64,000 nt of DNA. Source: Runella aurantiaca (GTDB lineage Bacteria > Bacteroidota > Bacteroidia > Cytophagales > Spirosomataceae). How positions within the stretch are numbered: the first letter of the stretch is position 1; each line of letters opens with the position of its first letter. Shown piece after piece: positions 43,827-53,868 of this stretch. The stretch covers positions 62,001-126,000 of the forward strand of contig NZ_QPIW01000002.1 in NCBI RefSeq assembly GCF_003339505.1. The letters run 5' to 3'. Below the pieces are notes generated by a model that was not told where the DNA came from, searched no databases, and worked only from the letters and a program-made list of their open reading frames with translations. A program made the translations under genes and the position numbers.

Positions 43827-43855
43827 TATTTTGTGATGTTTTAAGGTTTCCTTGA

Positions 43856-43885
43856 CAAAGGTAAATCCTTTTTTAATATTAACAA
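43856..43885 (-). promoter_or_regulatory. Bacteroidota-type promoter for the 58-aa lipoprotein
   Basis: On the minus strand, TTG (43885-43883) is followed after exactly 19 bases by TACCTTTG (43863-43856), matching the -33 TTG and -7 TAnnTTTG consensus with ideal spacing. The predicted transcription start is about 20 bases before the ATG at 43826. Confidence 0.82.
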
Positions 43886-44015
43886 TGCTTTTCTTAAAAA
43901 AAAATTAAAAAATACTTAAAAAGAAAAGTTTTTATCAAAAAAGTACAATATATATTGCCAAATCCCCCTTTTTTTTACAACTCTCCGCTGAGAGTCATGG
44001 GCAAAAACTTAAAAT

Positions 44016-45410
44016 TTATACCAATCCTTTCAGAAAATCAGGCATTAAACCGAATACCAGCGTAATGATTGTGGTAGCAATCAATATCAAACGATAAAAA
44101 GGCGACACTTTGATGGCGCTCAACTCTCCTTCGCGCATGTAGGCAGCAATGATGGCTTTGAAGTAATAATAAATACCAACGGTAGACATCAAAATGGCAA
44201 TGACCAACATCCACGTAAGGCCACGGTCGGCGGCGCTGGAAAAAACAAAAAACTTACCCCAGAAACCGGCCGTTAGCGGTATTCCTGCCAGAGACAGCAT
44301 AGATACGGTCAATACAAAAGCCAATAAAGGATTCTTTTTGCCTAAGCCGTTGAAGGCCTCAAAACGCTCAGCGTTTTCGTACGAATGAACACCTGTTTCT
44401 TTGGCTACCAGCATCAGTACACCAAATGCGCTGATGGTGGCTATAGAATAGGCCAGTGAATAAAATACGATGGCACTTTGAGATTGGTTGGTGAGGGCGG
44501 TTAAGCTCAAAAGCAAATAACCCGCGTGCGAGATACTTGAGTAGGCCATCATCCGTTTGAAACTGGTTTGATAGACCGCCGTAATATTTCCTGCCAAGAG
44601 GGTCAAGACGGTAATGACTGCGAGGGTCATCCACCAAAAACTGTAAATTCCCGAAAAAGAGCCCGATAATAAACGATAAATGGCCGCAAAACCTGCCGTT
44701 TTGACGATTGTTGACATATACGTCGTGAAAATCGTAGGAGCGCCATCATATACGTCAGGGGTCCAGAAGTGAAATGGTGCGGCAGATACTTTAAATAACA
44801 TTCCAATCAACAGCATCAACAACCCGACATAAAGCATGGCTGAGGGGGCATTGTTGGCCATTACATAGCCTTTGATAGCGGTAAGGTTGAACGAACCCGT
44901 TGCGCCGTACAATAAGGCCATGCCAAAGAGCATAATTCCCGTAGCAAATGCCCCCATTAAAAAATACTTTAGCGCAGCCTCGTTGGAACGAAGATTCTTT
45001 TTATCACTTCCGGTTAAGATAAACATCGAAACCGATAGGATTTCTATCCCCACAAAAAGCATGATTAGGTTTTCGAAGCCAATCATCATCACGGCACCTA
45101 CTAATGAAAATAACATGAGTGTGTAGTACTCAGCTGGCTGAGCCGACTCATCATCCACAAAGCCCCGAGTAAGCGCCACAATCAAAAAAGCAGAGAATAT
45201 AACAATGCCCGAAAACGCCATGGTAAATTTGTTTTCGAACAGCATATTTTTAAAATACAGCGATGGCATATCGTTCCAGTGGAGAAAATTGGCCACTAAT
45301 ACAATTGCCAGTACTAAAAGGGTAGCGGGAAGCAAAAGGTTTTTTGATTTTTGGAAACCCAAAAACAAAACCACAAGGCCCAGTATAGAAAGAAGTACGA
45401 TTGGAAGCAT
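44016..45410 (-). CDS. nuoN: NADH-quinone oxidoreductase subunit N
   Basis: A 464-residue, about 14-helix antiporter-like subunit of complex I in the inner membrane, part of the proton-pumping arm. The conserved quinone-oxidoreductase core is visible: LFVGIEILSVSMFILTG, KYFLMGAFATGIMLFG, KVSAAPFHFWTPDVYDGAPT and MMAYSSISHAGYLLL. It is last in the nuoK-L-(insert)-M-N series on the minus strand, with an A/T-rich 189-base region beyond it that holds the lipoprotein promoter. Confidence 0.95.
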   Translation of the reverse strand: MLPIVLLSILGLVVLFLGFQKSKNLLLPATLLVLAIVLVANFLHWNDMPSLYFKNMLFENKFTMAFSGIVIFSAFLIVALTRGFVDDESAQPAEYYTLMLFSLVGAVMMIGFENLIMLFVGIEILSVSMFILTGSDKKNLRSNEAALKYFLMGAFATGIMLFGMALLYGATGSFNLTAIKGYVMANNAPSAMLYVGLLMLLIGMLFKVSAAPFHFWTPDVYDGAPTIFTTYMSTIVKTAGFAAIYRLLSGSFSGIYSFWWMTLAVITVLTLLAGNITAVYQTSFKRMMAYSSISHAGYLLLSLTALTNQSQSAIVFYSLAYSIATISAFGVLMLVAKETGVHSYENAERFEAFNGLGKKNPLLAFVLTVSMLSLAGIPLTAGFWGKFFVFSSAADRGLTWMLVIAILMSTVGIYYYFKAIIAAYMREGELSAIKVSPFYRLILIATTIITLVFGLMPDFLKGLV

Positions 45411-45489
45411 TTTAGTAATGTTTCAATTTTAGAATGTAATGTGGTAATCTCAGATGACCGAATGAGCAAATCGAGCCGCCCGTTTTAAT

Positions 45490-46944
45490 TTAGTAATGAA
45501 TCATTTGTAAAAGGTTACTGACGGCAGGCTCGGTCAATTTCAGAAACGAATTGGGATATAAGCCCATCCAAAAAACCATTATAATCAACGGAACCAACAC
45601 CGCGCGCTCACTGAAAGATAAGTCAGCGAAGTGCTCGGTAAAGGATGTTTTATTACCAAACATTGATTTTTGAAAGAGGCGAAGCATATACACCGCCCCT
45701 AAAATGATGGTTGTTCCTGCAATGGCTCCCAACCAAATATTTGATTCATATACGCCTTTCAATAACAAAAACTCACCGACAAACCCATTTGTTAAGGGAA
45801 GGGCAACGCTGCCAAGCATCAAAATCATAAAATAAACACTGAGGTTGGGGGTACGTTGGGTAATACCGCCAAGCTGCTCAATATTTCGTGTTTTGGTCCT
45901 TGAAAAGATGATTTCCACGATAAAAAACAAACCCACTACGTTGATGCCGTGGGCAAGCATTTGAATTAAAGCTCCCTGAATCCCGCTCAGTGTTTGCGAG
46001 AATACCCCTGCTGACATCAGACCTACGTGTGCAAAAGAAGAATAGGCAATAAGGCGTTTCATGTCACGCTGTTGGATGGCGATGATAGAACCATATACAA
46101 TTCCAATGACCGATAAAACAATAGCCGTAGTGCCCCAGGTTTGTAAACCCAGCGGGACGATTGGCAAAATGAAACGAATAACGCCATAAACCCCCATTTT
46201 GAGCATAATTCCTGCTAATAACATGGTAGCCGGCGTAGGAGATTCTGTATAAGTATCGGGCTGCCAAGTATGGAAAGGGAATACGGGCATTTTGATGGCG
46301 AAGGCAATGAAGAACGCCCAGAATATCCAACCTTGCTTTTGAGCATCCAACGCCAATTTATAAAAAGCGGTGATTTCAGAAGTGTGCCCTTGGGTGCCCG
46401 TGGTTTGGTAGTATAAATACACCAACGCTACCAGCATAAACAAACTTCCAAAGATGGTATAAACGAAAAACTTGAACGTAACTTTGATGCGGTTTTCGCC
46501 TCCCCAAACGGCGGCCAAAAAGTAAATAGGTATTAATGCCGCCTCAAAGAATAAGTAAAACAAAAAGGCATCAGTAGCGGTGAATACCCCCATCAAGGCT
46601 GACTGCATAAACAAAATCAGGGCATAAAAGGCCGAAGCATTTTTGTACGGCTGGCGAAACGTAGACAGAATAATGAGGGGTGTCAGGAAGGCTGTCAGCA
46701 TCACTAGTAGCAAACTGATACCATCTATGGCGCCCGCAAATAAAATTCCTGCGGACTTAATCCAAGGATAGCTGAAGCTAAATTGCGCGTTGGCGTTCGC
46801 TTGGAATTGCGTAAAAATAAAAATTGCCAATCCCAATTCAACGATGGACCCTGCCAGAGCAAGTTGTTTAGCGCTGTTGTTTTTTGTACTTAAGGAAACT
46901 ATACCCGCAATCAACGGGATGAGTATGAGGGAAAGTGTAAGCAT
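45490..46944 (-). CDS. nuoM: NADH-quinone oxidoreductase subunit M
   Basis: A 484-residue Mrp-antiporter-like subunit of complex I. Diagnostic segments are FFEAALIPIYFLAAVWGGENR, AFAIKMPVFPFHTWQPDTYTESPTPATMLLAGIMLK and RLIAYSSFAHVGLMSAGV, including the pumping Glu and Lys residues of the family. It follows nuoL but is separated from it by an unrelated membrane-protein gene. 79 bases separate it from nuoN. Confidence 0.96.
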   Translation of the reverse strand: MLTLSLILIPLIAGIVSLSTKNNSAKQLALAGSIVELGLAIFIFTQFQANANAQFSFSYPWIKSAGILFAGAIDGISLLLVMLTAFLTPLIILSTFRQPYKNASAFYALILFMQSALMGVFTATDAFLFYLFFEAALIPIYFLAAVWGGENRIKVTFKFFVYTIFGSLFMLVALVYLYYQTTGTQGHTSEITAFYKLALDAQKQGWIFWAFFIAFAIKMPVFPFHTWQPDTYTESPTPATMLLAGIMLKMGVYGVIRFILPIVPLGLQTWGTTAIVLSVIGIVYGSIIAIQQRDMKRLIAYSSFAHVGLMSAGVFSQTLSGIQGALIQMLAHGINVVGLFFIVEIIFSRTKTRNIEQLGGITQRTPNLSVYFMILMLGSVALPLTNGFVGEFLLLKGVYESNIWLGAIAGTTIILGAVYMLRLFQKSMFGNKTSFTEHFADLSFSERAVLVPLIIMVFWMGLYPNSFLKLTEPAVSNLLQMIHY

Positions 46945-46981
46945 AATTCACTTATATCGTTAAACTATTTTATTCGTTCGT

Positions 46982-48181
46982 TTAAATGTGTACAAAAGTA
47001 TTCAATAGCCAACCGATTGACTCTTTAACGGGCGTATGATAAACAGGACGCATCCAGACGTAGTCACCCTTAAAATAATAGGTTGGAAAAAAAAAGGATA
47101 TACAAACCGCCGTTATTACAACTTTCTTCACAAAAACAGGGCTTTCGGTTTCGTGAAGCATTTTTAAGGCAATAAACAGGAGCGGGAATATTAAGGTTAA
47201 ACTTTTGGTGGTATCAAGAATACTGAAGGATACTACTAGTGCTCCTAAAAAAGTGATAAATGCCAGTAAAAACCACTTGAATTTTACAGTTCGGCGGCTT
47301 TGATAGGCATATACTACAAAAAAGATGAGTAACAGCCAATATCCTTCAAAGGGTAGCAGCATTCCTAACGGTATATGATTAAACTGTTCGTAAAGGCACC
47401 AGAAATAATCAGCTCCTGTGCTTCGAGGGTGTAATTTGTACGATTCTGATCCTTTGATAAAATAGGTAAACAAATAATATCTAACCCCAAAATATAGGAA
47501 GAGATTGACGATGTAAACCAACGAGAATGCTTTGAATTTTTCAGGAATGTACAACTTCCACCATAACAGCATGATTGGTGAAAATACGAGCATGCGCTCG
47601 TCAGACCAGAATCCTAACAACAAACTCAAAAACAACACAGGGAGGTTTCTGGTAACAACGGTCAGTAGTGTGAAAAAATAGGCGAACGGAATCAGCCAAG
47701 TAGAAACATCCCAAAAGAAATCCTTCCCTAAAAAGATAAAACTAAAGCCAAGACAGAAATAACTCGAAATTAGTTTGTCTGCCGTAATTTCGTACACCAG
47801 CCTAAGTACGAGATAAAAGAAGGCGATGCCAAATAGATGTTCAATCACGGTCAGCAAACCAACTACCCGTATTTTGTGCGTAGTGTCTAAGATGCCCGCA
47901 ATCAATACTGGGGTCAACCTGTATTGTTTATTGTGTTCATTCGTCCCCAATCGTTCTTTATTTTCACCAAATGGGTCTTTTGCTTTCTGGTGAATAAAAT
48001 CCCAAGCGTAATCGTGGTTTTTAAGGTTTGAAAAGTAATAGTAATGAGGAAACGAGAACATCAAAACCAAAAAACAGCAAACAGCCGTAACTCTGACTTT
48101 CCAAAATTTACCAACCAATAGGTACGAAGAAACCATGCTGTCGCTTCGTGCTATCAGAGATGATAAATAGGTTTGAATCAT
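46982..48181 (-). CDS. Polytopic membrane protein inserted between nuoL and nuoM
   Basis: A 399-residue integral membrane protein with about ten hydrophobic segments, not related to complex I. The first is near residues 31-52. A soluble loop follows it (HDYAWDFIHQKAKDPFGENKERLGTNEHNKQYRLTP split by charged residues). Repeated aromatic patches (FFWDVSTWLIPFAYFF, LGFWSDERMLVF) suggest a glycosyltransferase- or polymerase-like membrane protein, but no family is recognised. Gaps are 37 bases to nuoM and 63 to nuoL on the same strand, so it is probably cotranscribed. Confidence 0.75.
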   Translation of the reverse strand: MIQTYLSSLIARSDSMVSSYLLVGKFWKVRVTAVCCFLVLMFSFPHYYYFSNLKNHDYAWDFIHQKAKDPFGENKERLGTNEHNKQYRLTPVLIAGILDTTHKIRVVGLLTVIEHLFGIAFFYLVLRLVYEITADKLISSYFCLGFSFIFLGKDFFWDVSTWLIPFAYFFTLLTVVTRNLPVLFLSLLLGFWSDERMLVFSPIMLLWWKLYIPEKFKAFSLVYIVNLFLYFGVRYYLFTYFIKGSESYKLHPRSTGADYFWCLYEQFNHIPLGMLLPFEGYWLLLIFFVVYAYQSRRTVKFKWFLLAFITFLGALVVSFSILDTTKSLTLIFPLLFIALKMLHETESPVFVKKVVITAVCISFFFPTYYFKGDYVWMRPVYHTPVKESIGWLLNTFVHI

Positions 48182-48244
48182 TACAATTGTATTTTTAACT
48201 GTTTAATGAATATTGCTCTTTTTAGATTTTAGAAGAAGAAAATC

Positions 48245-50155
48245 TTACTTCAACAAAAGATTCCAAGCCAAAATCACTAAAATACCAAGGACCATTGCAA
48301 AAACATAGAAACCTGTTTCTCCCGTTTGTAACAAACGCAGACGCCCCGATAGGAACTGTACCAAACGGCCCGTGCCATTTACTACTAAATCAATCAGGAA
48401 TTCACCGAAGCTATACAGCAAGTCGGATAACTTACGCATGGGATTGACAAACACAGCTTCGTAGAATTCATCTACATAATACTTGTTTTGTAAAACCTTG
48501 GGAAAGCCCGTTACGTCTTTGTCGGCGGCAGGAACTACTTTTTTGCCCATAAAAAGATTATAAGCAAACAAAATAGACAAAACCGCTGCCCCTACTGATA
48601 CGCCCATCAGGATATACTCGGTAGAATGCTCCAAATGACCTTCAAACAAATCAGGGTTGACTTGTTTTGACAATTCAAACAACGGAGCCATAAAATGAGC
48701 CAGTGATTCTCCACCGCCCAATACGTGAGGAATGTTTAGCAAACCACCTGCGGCTGACAATACCGCCAAAATAATCAGCGGAATGGTCATCGTTGCGGGT
48801 GACTCATGCAGGTGATGCTTCTGGTCGTGCGTACCACGGAACTCACCGAAGAACGTCACAAACAATAAACGAAACATGTAAAAAGCAGTCATCATTGAGG
48901 TAAACAAACCAATTCCCCACATGATTTGATTGTGCTCAAATACGTGTGCTAAAATTTCGTCTTTTGAGAAAAAACCGGAAAGCGGGAAGATTCCCGAAAT
49001 AGCCAAGGTAGCAACGAAAAATGTCCAGAACGTCACGGGAAGGTGCTTACGCAAACCACCCATGTTGCGAATATCTTGCTCGTCAGACATGGCATGAATC
49101 ACGCTTCCTGCCCCCAAAAACAAAAGCGCTTTGAAAAATGCGTGCGTCATAACGTGGAACATTGCCGAGGTATAAGCGCCTACGCCCAACGCAAGAAACA
49201 TGTATCCTAATTGACTTACGGTTGAGTAAGCCAGTACTTTCTTAATGTCGTTTTGGTACAAACCGATGGAGGCCGCCACTACCGCAGTCAACAATCCAAT
49301 GCCGCCTACTACGCCCAATGTAGCTGGCGCAAGCGAGTACAACACGTTGGAACGAATCACCATGTAAATCCCCGCCGTCACCATCGTAGCGGCGTGAATC
49401 AGGGCTGATACGGGCGTCGGACCAGCCATTGCATCAGGCAACCATGTATAAAGAGGTATTTGGGCTGATTTTCCCATCGCACCCACAAAGAGCAAAGCCG
49501 TAATGGTGACAATAACGGTGTCGTTGATGCTAAAACTACCGTTGGCCGCTTTGGCAAAAACCTCAAGGTATTCTACTGAACCAAAGGTTTGGATAATCAT
49601 GAAAATACCCAACAAAAAGCCTAAGTCACCGATACGGTTCATGATAAAGGCTTTGCGGGCGGCGTTGTTGTAGTTGGTTACTTTGTTCCAGAAACCAATC
49701 AATAAATAAGAACAAAGTCCTACTCCTTCCCAACCAATAAACATGATGACGTAGTTGGAACCCATCACGAGCAATAGCATGAAGAACAAAAACAAGTTGA
49801 GGAAGGCAAAAAACTTCCCGAACCCTTCGTCGTGATGCATATAGCCCATTGAATAAATGTGAATCAATGAACCTACGCCCGTAACGACCATGAGCATCAG
49901 GAGCGATAGCTGGTCTATTTGGAAGGCAAAAGGAATGGTGAGCTGGCCAATGGAAATCCAATCAAATAGTTTCACCACCTGTGGTTGACCCTCAAAGGCG
50001 TTCCACGCTAAAATGGATATGGCAAAAGCACCGAGCGATGCTGCCGAACCGATAACGCCCGCAAGGCTTTTAGGGACATGACGAAATCCAATCCCATTGA
50101 TGATAAAGCCAATGAGCGGCAAAAGGGGTATTAAAAAAAGTAAGGATGAGTTCAT
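48245..50155 (-). CDS. nuoL: NADH-quinone oxidoreductase subunit L
   Basis: A 636-residue complex I antiporter-like subunit. The core includes GWEGVGLCSYLLIGFWN, AQIPLYTWLPDAMAGPTPVSALIHAATMVTAG, YSTVSQLGYMFLALG and MTHAFFKALLFLGAGSVIHAM. The C-terminal region contains the long lateral helix. A His-rich loop (HDQKHHLHESPATM) is typical of Bacteroidota NuoL. It follows nuoK by 65 bases. Confidence 0.97.
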   Translation of the reverse strand: MNSSLLFLIPLLPLIGFIINGIGFRHVPKSLAGVIGSAASLGAFAISILAWNAFEGQPQVVKLFDWISIGQLTIPFAFQIDQLSLLMLMVVTGVGSLIHIYSMGYMHHDEGFGKFFAFLNLFLFFMLLLVMGSNYVIMFIGWEGVGLCSYLLIGFWNKVTNYNNAARKAFIMNRIGDLGFLLGIFMIIQTFGSVEYLEVFAKAANGSFSINDTVIVTITALLFVGAMGKSAQIPLYTWLPDAMAGPTPVSALIHAATMVTAGIYMVIRSNVLYSLAPATLGVVGGIGLLTAVVAASIGLYQNDIKKVLAYSTVSQLGYMFLALGVGAYTSAMFHVMTHAFFKALLFLGAGSVIHAMSDEQDIRNMGGLRKHLPVTFWTFFVATLAISGIFPLSGFFSKDEILAHVFEHNQIMWGIGLFTSMMTAFYMFRLLFVTFFGEFRGTHDQKHHLHESPATMTIPLIILAVLSAAGGLLNIPHVLGGGESLAHFMAPLFELSKQVNPDLFEGHLEHSTEYILMGVSVGAAVLSILFAYNLFMGKKVVPAADKDVTGFPKVLQNKYYVDEFYEAVFVNPMRKLSDLLYSFGEFLIDLVVNGTGRLVQFLSGRLRLLQTGETGFYVFAMVLGILVILAWNLLLK

Positions 50156-50220
50156 AAATTGCTCAATTTGAGAATTTAAAAATTTGAAAATAGCCGATGT
50201 CGTATCTCCAAATCAGAAAA

Positions 50221-50565
50221 TTACCACTTCAACTTGTTCAGGAATCCAATATCAATAGTACGCGTATTACGATAAATCATTACGATAATCGCCAACCCTA
50301 CGGCTACTTCGGCCGCGGCTACCGCCATAATAAAAAAGACAAAAACCTGACCTACAGGGTCGGATTTGTAGGTTGAAAAAGCGATAAGCAACAAGTTGAC
50401 GGCATTGAGCATCAATTCGATACTCATAAAGATAATCAGCGCATTACGACGAGTTAATACACCCACAATACCGATGATAAACAAAGTCGTTGCTAACAGA
50501 ACGTAGTTTTGTAAAGGGATAGATTGAACAACGTCGGGAATTGACGGGGTAGCTAATGGGAACAT
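50221..50565 (-). CDS. nuoK: NADH-quinone oxidoreductase subunit K
   Basis: A 114-residue three-helix subunit of complex I. It carries the conserved [20 protein letters not shown] and [18 protein letters not shown] segments with the buried glutamates needed for proton transfer. It is the first nuo gene here: no nuoJ or other nuo genes lie upstream, so nuoA-J must be encoded elsewhere. Confidence 0.96.
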   Translation of the reverse strand: MFPLATPSIPDVVQSIPLQNYVLLATTLFIIGIVGVLTRRNALIIFMSIELMLNAVNLLLIAFSTYKSDPVGQVFVFFIMAVAAAEVAVGLAIIVMIYRNTRTIDIGFLNKLKW

Positions 50566-51021
50566 AGTGCAGTTAGGTCGAAAGAAGTCTTATGGTCAAC
50601 GAGGATTTTCCAAAAACGTGGCAAATTTACTGAATAATCGTACTTGCCCAAATTCAGGCCTCAAAAAACTATGACCGTTAATTCAGCATTTTGATTATCT
50701 CTCACTGCAATAGTACGGTAGGAATTTGCAAGAACCAAGAAGATTAAGGGTTTTTGCGCGAAAGTGTCGCAATCCATCATTTTGTTATTTTTGGGAAATT
50801 ACTTCCAAACCAGCCAGCAAACCGCTAATCTAGCGGAGGGATTTCTGACGCGTTTGCAATTTTGGGAGACAAAAAGTGTGAAAAATATTACTGGCGTAGG
50901 CACTATATTTAAACCCGTCATTAATAAATCTGGTAGTAAGATAAATTAAATATAGGAGGGAGTAATTAGCTCATTATGAGTTTGAAATCTATTTTATTTC
51001 TTACTATAAACTATTTTGATT
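50566..51021. other. Intergenic region of 456 bases between nuoK and the flippase gene
   Basis: Both flanking genes are on the minus strand, so this holds the promoter of nuoK and any terminator of the glycan operon. TATTTTTG at about 50788 resembles a -7 box on the plus strand but has no matching upstream element. One short plus-strand frame (50764-50949) has no recognisable product. Nothing else was seen. Confidence 0.5.
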
Positions 51022-52557
51022 CTATTTGATACGTTTCAAAATTTTGGATTGAATTAGATGAATGTCATGAACTTTGAGTAATAAACAGCAGGAGATAAAA
51101 ATACCACTAGAAATTAAAGCCGCAGAAGTCCCTATCAAAAATCCAGTTATTTTGCTGTAAGAAACGGCATCACCCCAAAGGGTATTGAACTTCCACCCCG
51201 CCACCGCCCCTATAGCAAATGCCAACGTAATCTTAGCCACTTCCATTGCTTCATATATTCCCAAATAAGTTCTTTTTTTACTTAAAACAGTCAAAAAAGG
51301 AACCAATGCCATTAACAAACTATGTAAAAACACTTGAAACATGACGCCTTTGAAACCCAGATTTCTGATGAGAAGATAACTCAAAGATGCCGAAATTACG
51401 TGCATTATCCCCCAATAATAATATTGCCATTCAGGGTGGGTTACAGTAATGGCTAATTTTCGAAAAATCATATAAGGACTGGTACAAATCATGGTAAGAA
51501 AAAAGATGCATAATAACTCATAGACGCTGGTTACGTTATTGACGGTAAATTTTTCTCCACCCCACAATGTCCATATCAAAAATTTGCCGCCTGCCCAGAA
51601 AGGTAACAGAATAAAAAGACTCATGAAATAGGAAAAATTAAGGTTCTGGGCTACAAACTTTTTGACCGACTTGGCATTATTGTTATTAATAAGGTTATTG
51701 ATTTGGTTAAAAAACACCGTACTGATAGGGCTCATAAATACGTTGGCTACTTTACCATAAATGACTTCAGCATACCGGTAAATGGCATAAGTCCCAGGAG
51801 GAAGCAGCGAGAGAGAAGCGTTAAAAATAAAAATATATAGCTGTACACCCACCATATAAAAAGAGGTGGCACTAATGGAATGAAACAACTCGCGAAGCGA
51901 AAAAAAATGATTTCGTAACGTGAAAGAATGTTTATATCCAATTTGCTTAAGGTAATAAACAGTAGTCAGAAATTGAGCCAATATGCTGAGAATAAGTCCT
52001 AATACTAAAGCGTCAATCTGGCCGCCCCACACACTCAACAGTCCAATGGAGATGAGCAGCGAGAGAGTATTGGTCAATTCTACTTTGCCGTAAATATTTT
52101 CGGCATTGAGCATCCCTTGAAATAAGTTGGTCGCAATCTGAATGGGCATCAATAACCCCGTCCAGTAAAATATTTTTAAAACCTCGGCCTTGGCTAAGTC
52201 TTCAAATCCGGGTACCATCAGTTGAAGTATGAATTCTCCACCTGCAAAAAGCAATAATACCAACATCAAGGCCGTAAAAGTCAAAAAATTGGTCAGCATT
52301 GCCACAATTGACATGGCTGCTTTAGAGCCAGACTCTTGTTTTATTTTATGGTAACGGGGTATAATAATCTCCATGAGTTGACCCGTTTGCACAAATCGTG
52401 CAACGGTGGTGCCAAGTACAGTTGCTGCAAAGAATGCTTCAACTGCTGCCGAGGTTCCAAAGTAATAAACCGTCAATGTAGAATAGGTTACGTTGAGGAT
52501 GATATTAAAGGTATTGAGACTGAATAGTACCCCTATATTTCGGTAATCAAGACTCAT
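51022..52557 (-). CDS. MurJ/Wzx-type polysaccharide or lipid flippase
   Basis: A 511-residue membrane protein of the MOP/MVF flippase superfamily, with 12-14 predicted helices. The N-terminal region (YYFGTSAAVEAFFAA, RFVQTGQLMEIIIPRYHKI) is typical of MviN-like lipid flippases. Its place at the end of a nonulosonate operon suggests that it exports an undecaprenyl-linked glycan rather than lipid II. It overlaps the GT17-like gene by four bases (52554-52557). Confidence 0.83.
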   Translation of the reverse strand: MSLDYRNIGVLFSLNTFNIILNVTYSTLTVYYFGTSAAVEAFFAATVLGTTVARFVQTGQLMEIIIPRYHKIKQESGSKAAMSIVAMLTNFLTFTALMLVLLLFAGGEFILQLMVPGFEDLAKAEVLKIFYWTGLLMPIQIATNLFQGMLNAENIYGKVELTNTLSLLISIGLLSVWGGQIDALVLGLILSILAQFLTTVYYLKQIGYKHSFTLRNHFFSLRELFHSISATSFYMVGVQLYIFIFNASLSLLPPGTYAIYRYAEVIYGKVANVFMSPISTVFFNQINNLINNNNAKSVKKFVAQNLNFSYFMSLFILLPFWAGGKFLIWTLWGGEKFTVNNVTSVYELLCIFFLTMICTSPYMIFRKLAITVTHPEWQYYYWGIMHVISASLSYLLIRNLGFKGVMFQVFLHSLLMALVPFLTVLSKKRTYLGIYEAMEVAKITLAFAIGAVAGWKFNTLWGDAVSYSKITGFLIGTSAALISSGIFISCCLLLKVHDIHLIQSKILKRIK

Positions 52558-53531
52558 CGGATGGCTTTGAATAATTTTTTTATTGCCTGTTTTACCGCAA
52601 ACTCAGTACGATGCTTCCATGTATATAAGAAAGGGTAGTCAGCTAATCGATTTTGTTGGTAATTTGAATCAACAACGTGGGTCTGGAGCGACTGTAAATG
52701 CTCCCTAACATACTTCGGAGAGTTTTGTGGTGTCAAAGCTACTTTTTCCATCCATAAATCTTGGTGTAAGTCCAGCTTTTTTCCTCTTAATGATGAAATA
52801 GGAATGTGATTACATCGCATACTTTGAAGAATTTCCTCATTGGTCATACCGCCGTGCGGAAAAGTTCGATACTTACGCAGGATTGCTTCTTTGGGGTAGC
52901 AATAAGAGTATTCAAAGAGGAGGGGATATTTCCACTCCCCATGCGCCCCAATGTTGTCTGAGCGCAGGAAGCCCATGCCCATTTCACCCTCCGCTTGTCG
53001 AATTCTTTTTACAGTTGTCATCGGTGTAGCCCGAAGGGCTAACCAAAGGTTGTCGAAGTCATACCAAAATCGCCGACGGGGTACGCAAACCAAGCCGTCT
53101 TTGGAGGCAGAAAGCTTCTCCAATAAAAAAAAAAGATGATTGGGGTCTGAGGTTAGATCTAGAGCTTCGTCGGCATCTGATAGTAATACCCATGTATCAT
53201 CTTGGTATTTATGAATGATGTATTCACGGGCCAAAGAGCGTTGTCGACGTTCAGAATTCATGCCCTGTGTGTCAACATCCGCCAAAGTATAATCAATTGG
53301 AGGGTGCTTATTTTGTGCCGATATGATATGGATGCGGTCACGGTAAGGGGCAAATCTTTGGTCTGAATCAATCACATGCCGGGCAAAAAGACCTTTATAC
53401 TCACCTTGAAATGTATAATCGTTTTCCACAATAATCCATTCCGAAATATAGTCCCCGCCCAGAATTAATTTTATCAACAATACTTCCTTTTCATGGGGTT
53501 CGCTGAAGAGAAATGTATCAATTATCTGCAT
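52554..53531 (-). CDS. GT17-like glycosyltransferase
   Basis: A 325-residue cytoplasmic transferase resembling family GT17 (N-acetylglucosaminyltransferase III-like). The pattern EKEVLLIKL...WIIVENDYTFQG, RFAPYRDRIHII, RRQRSLAREYI and WVLLSDADEALDL (a DxD-like metal site) is characteristic. Substrate cannot be predicted. It lies in the surface-glycan operon just before the flippase. A 337-base gap separates it from the kdsC-like gene upstream. Confidence 0.82.
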   Translation of the reverse strand: MQIIDTFLFSEPHEKEVLLIKLILGGDYISEWIIVENDYTFQGEYKGLFARHVIDSDQRFAPYRDRIHIISAQNKHPPIDYTLADVDTQGMNSERRQRSLAREYIIHKYQDDTWVLLSDADEALDLTSDPNHLFFLLEKLSASKDGLVCVPRRRFWYDFDNLWLALRATPMTTVKRIRQAEGEMGMGFLRSDNIGAHGEWKYPLLFEYSYCYPKEAILRKYRTFPHGGMTNEEILQSMRCNHIPISSLRGKKLDLHQDLWMEKVALTPQNSPKYVREHLQSLQTHVVDSNYQQNRLADYPFLYTWKHRTEFAVKQAIKKLFKAIR

Positions 53532-53868
53532 ATTATAAATTTAACACCGATAGGATTGTGTGGTTATAAGTTGCCAGAAACAACTGGCCTCTGTGGTATT
53601 ATTAAGATTTATGCTCCTCTATTTTTCTGAAAATAACAACGCTAGTGCAGTATCACTTTACAATTATTATGAATCTATGACCTGGGTGATATATAACGAT
53701 ATAGCTCATGACTTAGTACAGCATATAGTTCTTCCCAATGCGACGAGGGAATGAAAGTTGTGTGATCAACCCGATGATGTATGGTGTTCGTATTAATAGG
53801 GAGCGAGTAGGGGATAGATTTTTATAATGGTATAGGTTTCGAGAGTTAGAGGTACGTAAGTTTTATGA
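53532..53868. other. Intergenic region of 337 bases within the glycan cluster
   Basis: An AT-rich gap between the GT17-like gene and the KdsC-like gene, both on the minus strand. No protein-coding frame with recognisable features, repeat or strong hairpin was found. It probably contains a promoter for the GT17-flippase pair. Confidence 0.5.

Noticed and set aside
43522-43836. 104-residue plus-strand frame rich in Ala-Val-Ser-Thr repeats
   Set aside because: It is the antisense of the 15-base repeats of the 58-aa lipoprotein and of the XRE gene start; the lipoprotein on the other strand has a lipobox, promoter and terminator.
50764-50949. 61-residue plus-strand frame in the 50.6-51.0 kb gap
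   Set aside because: No start signal, no recognisable domain and no neighbour on the same strand; the composition looks like non-coding AT-rich DNA.
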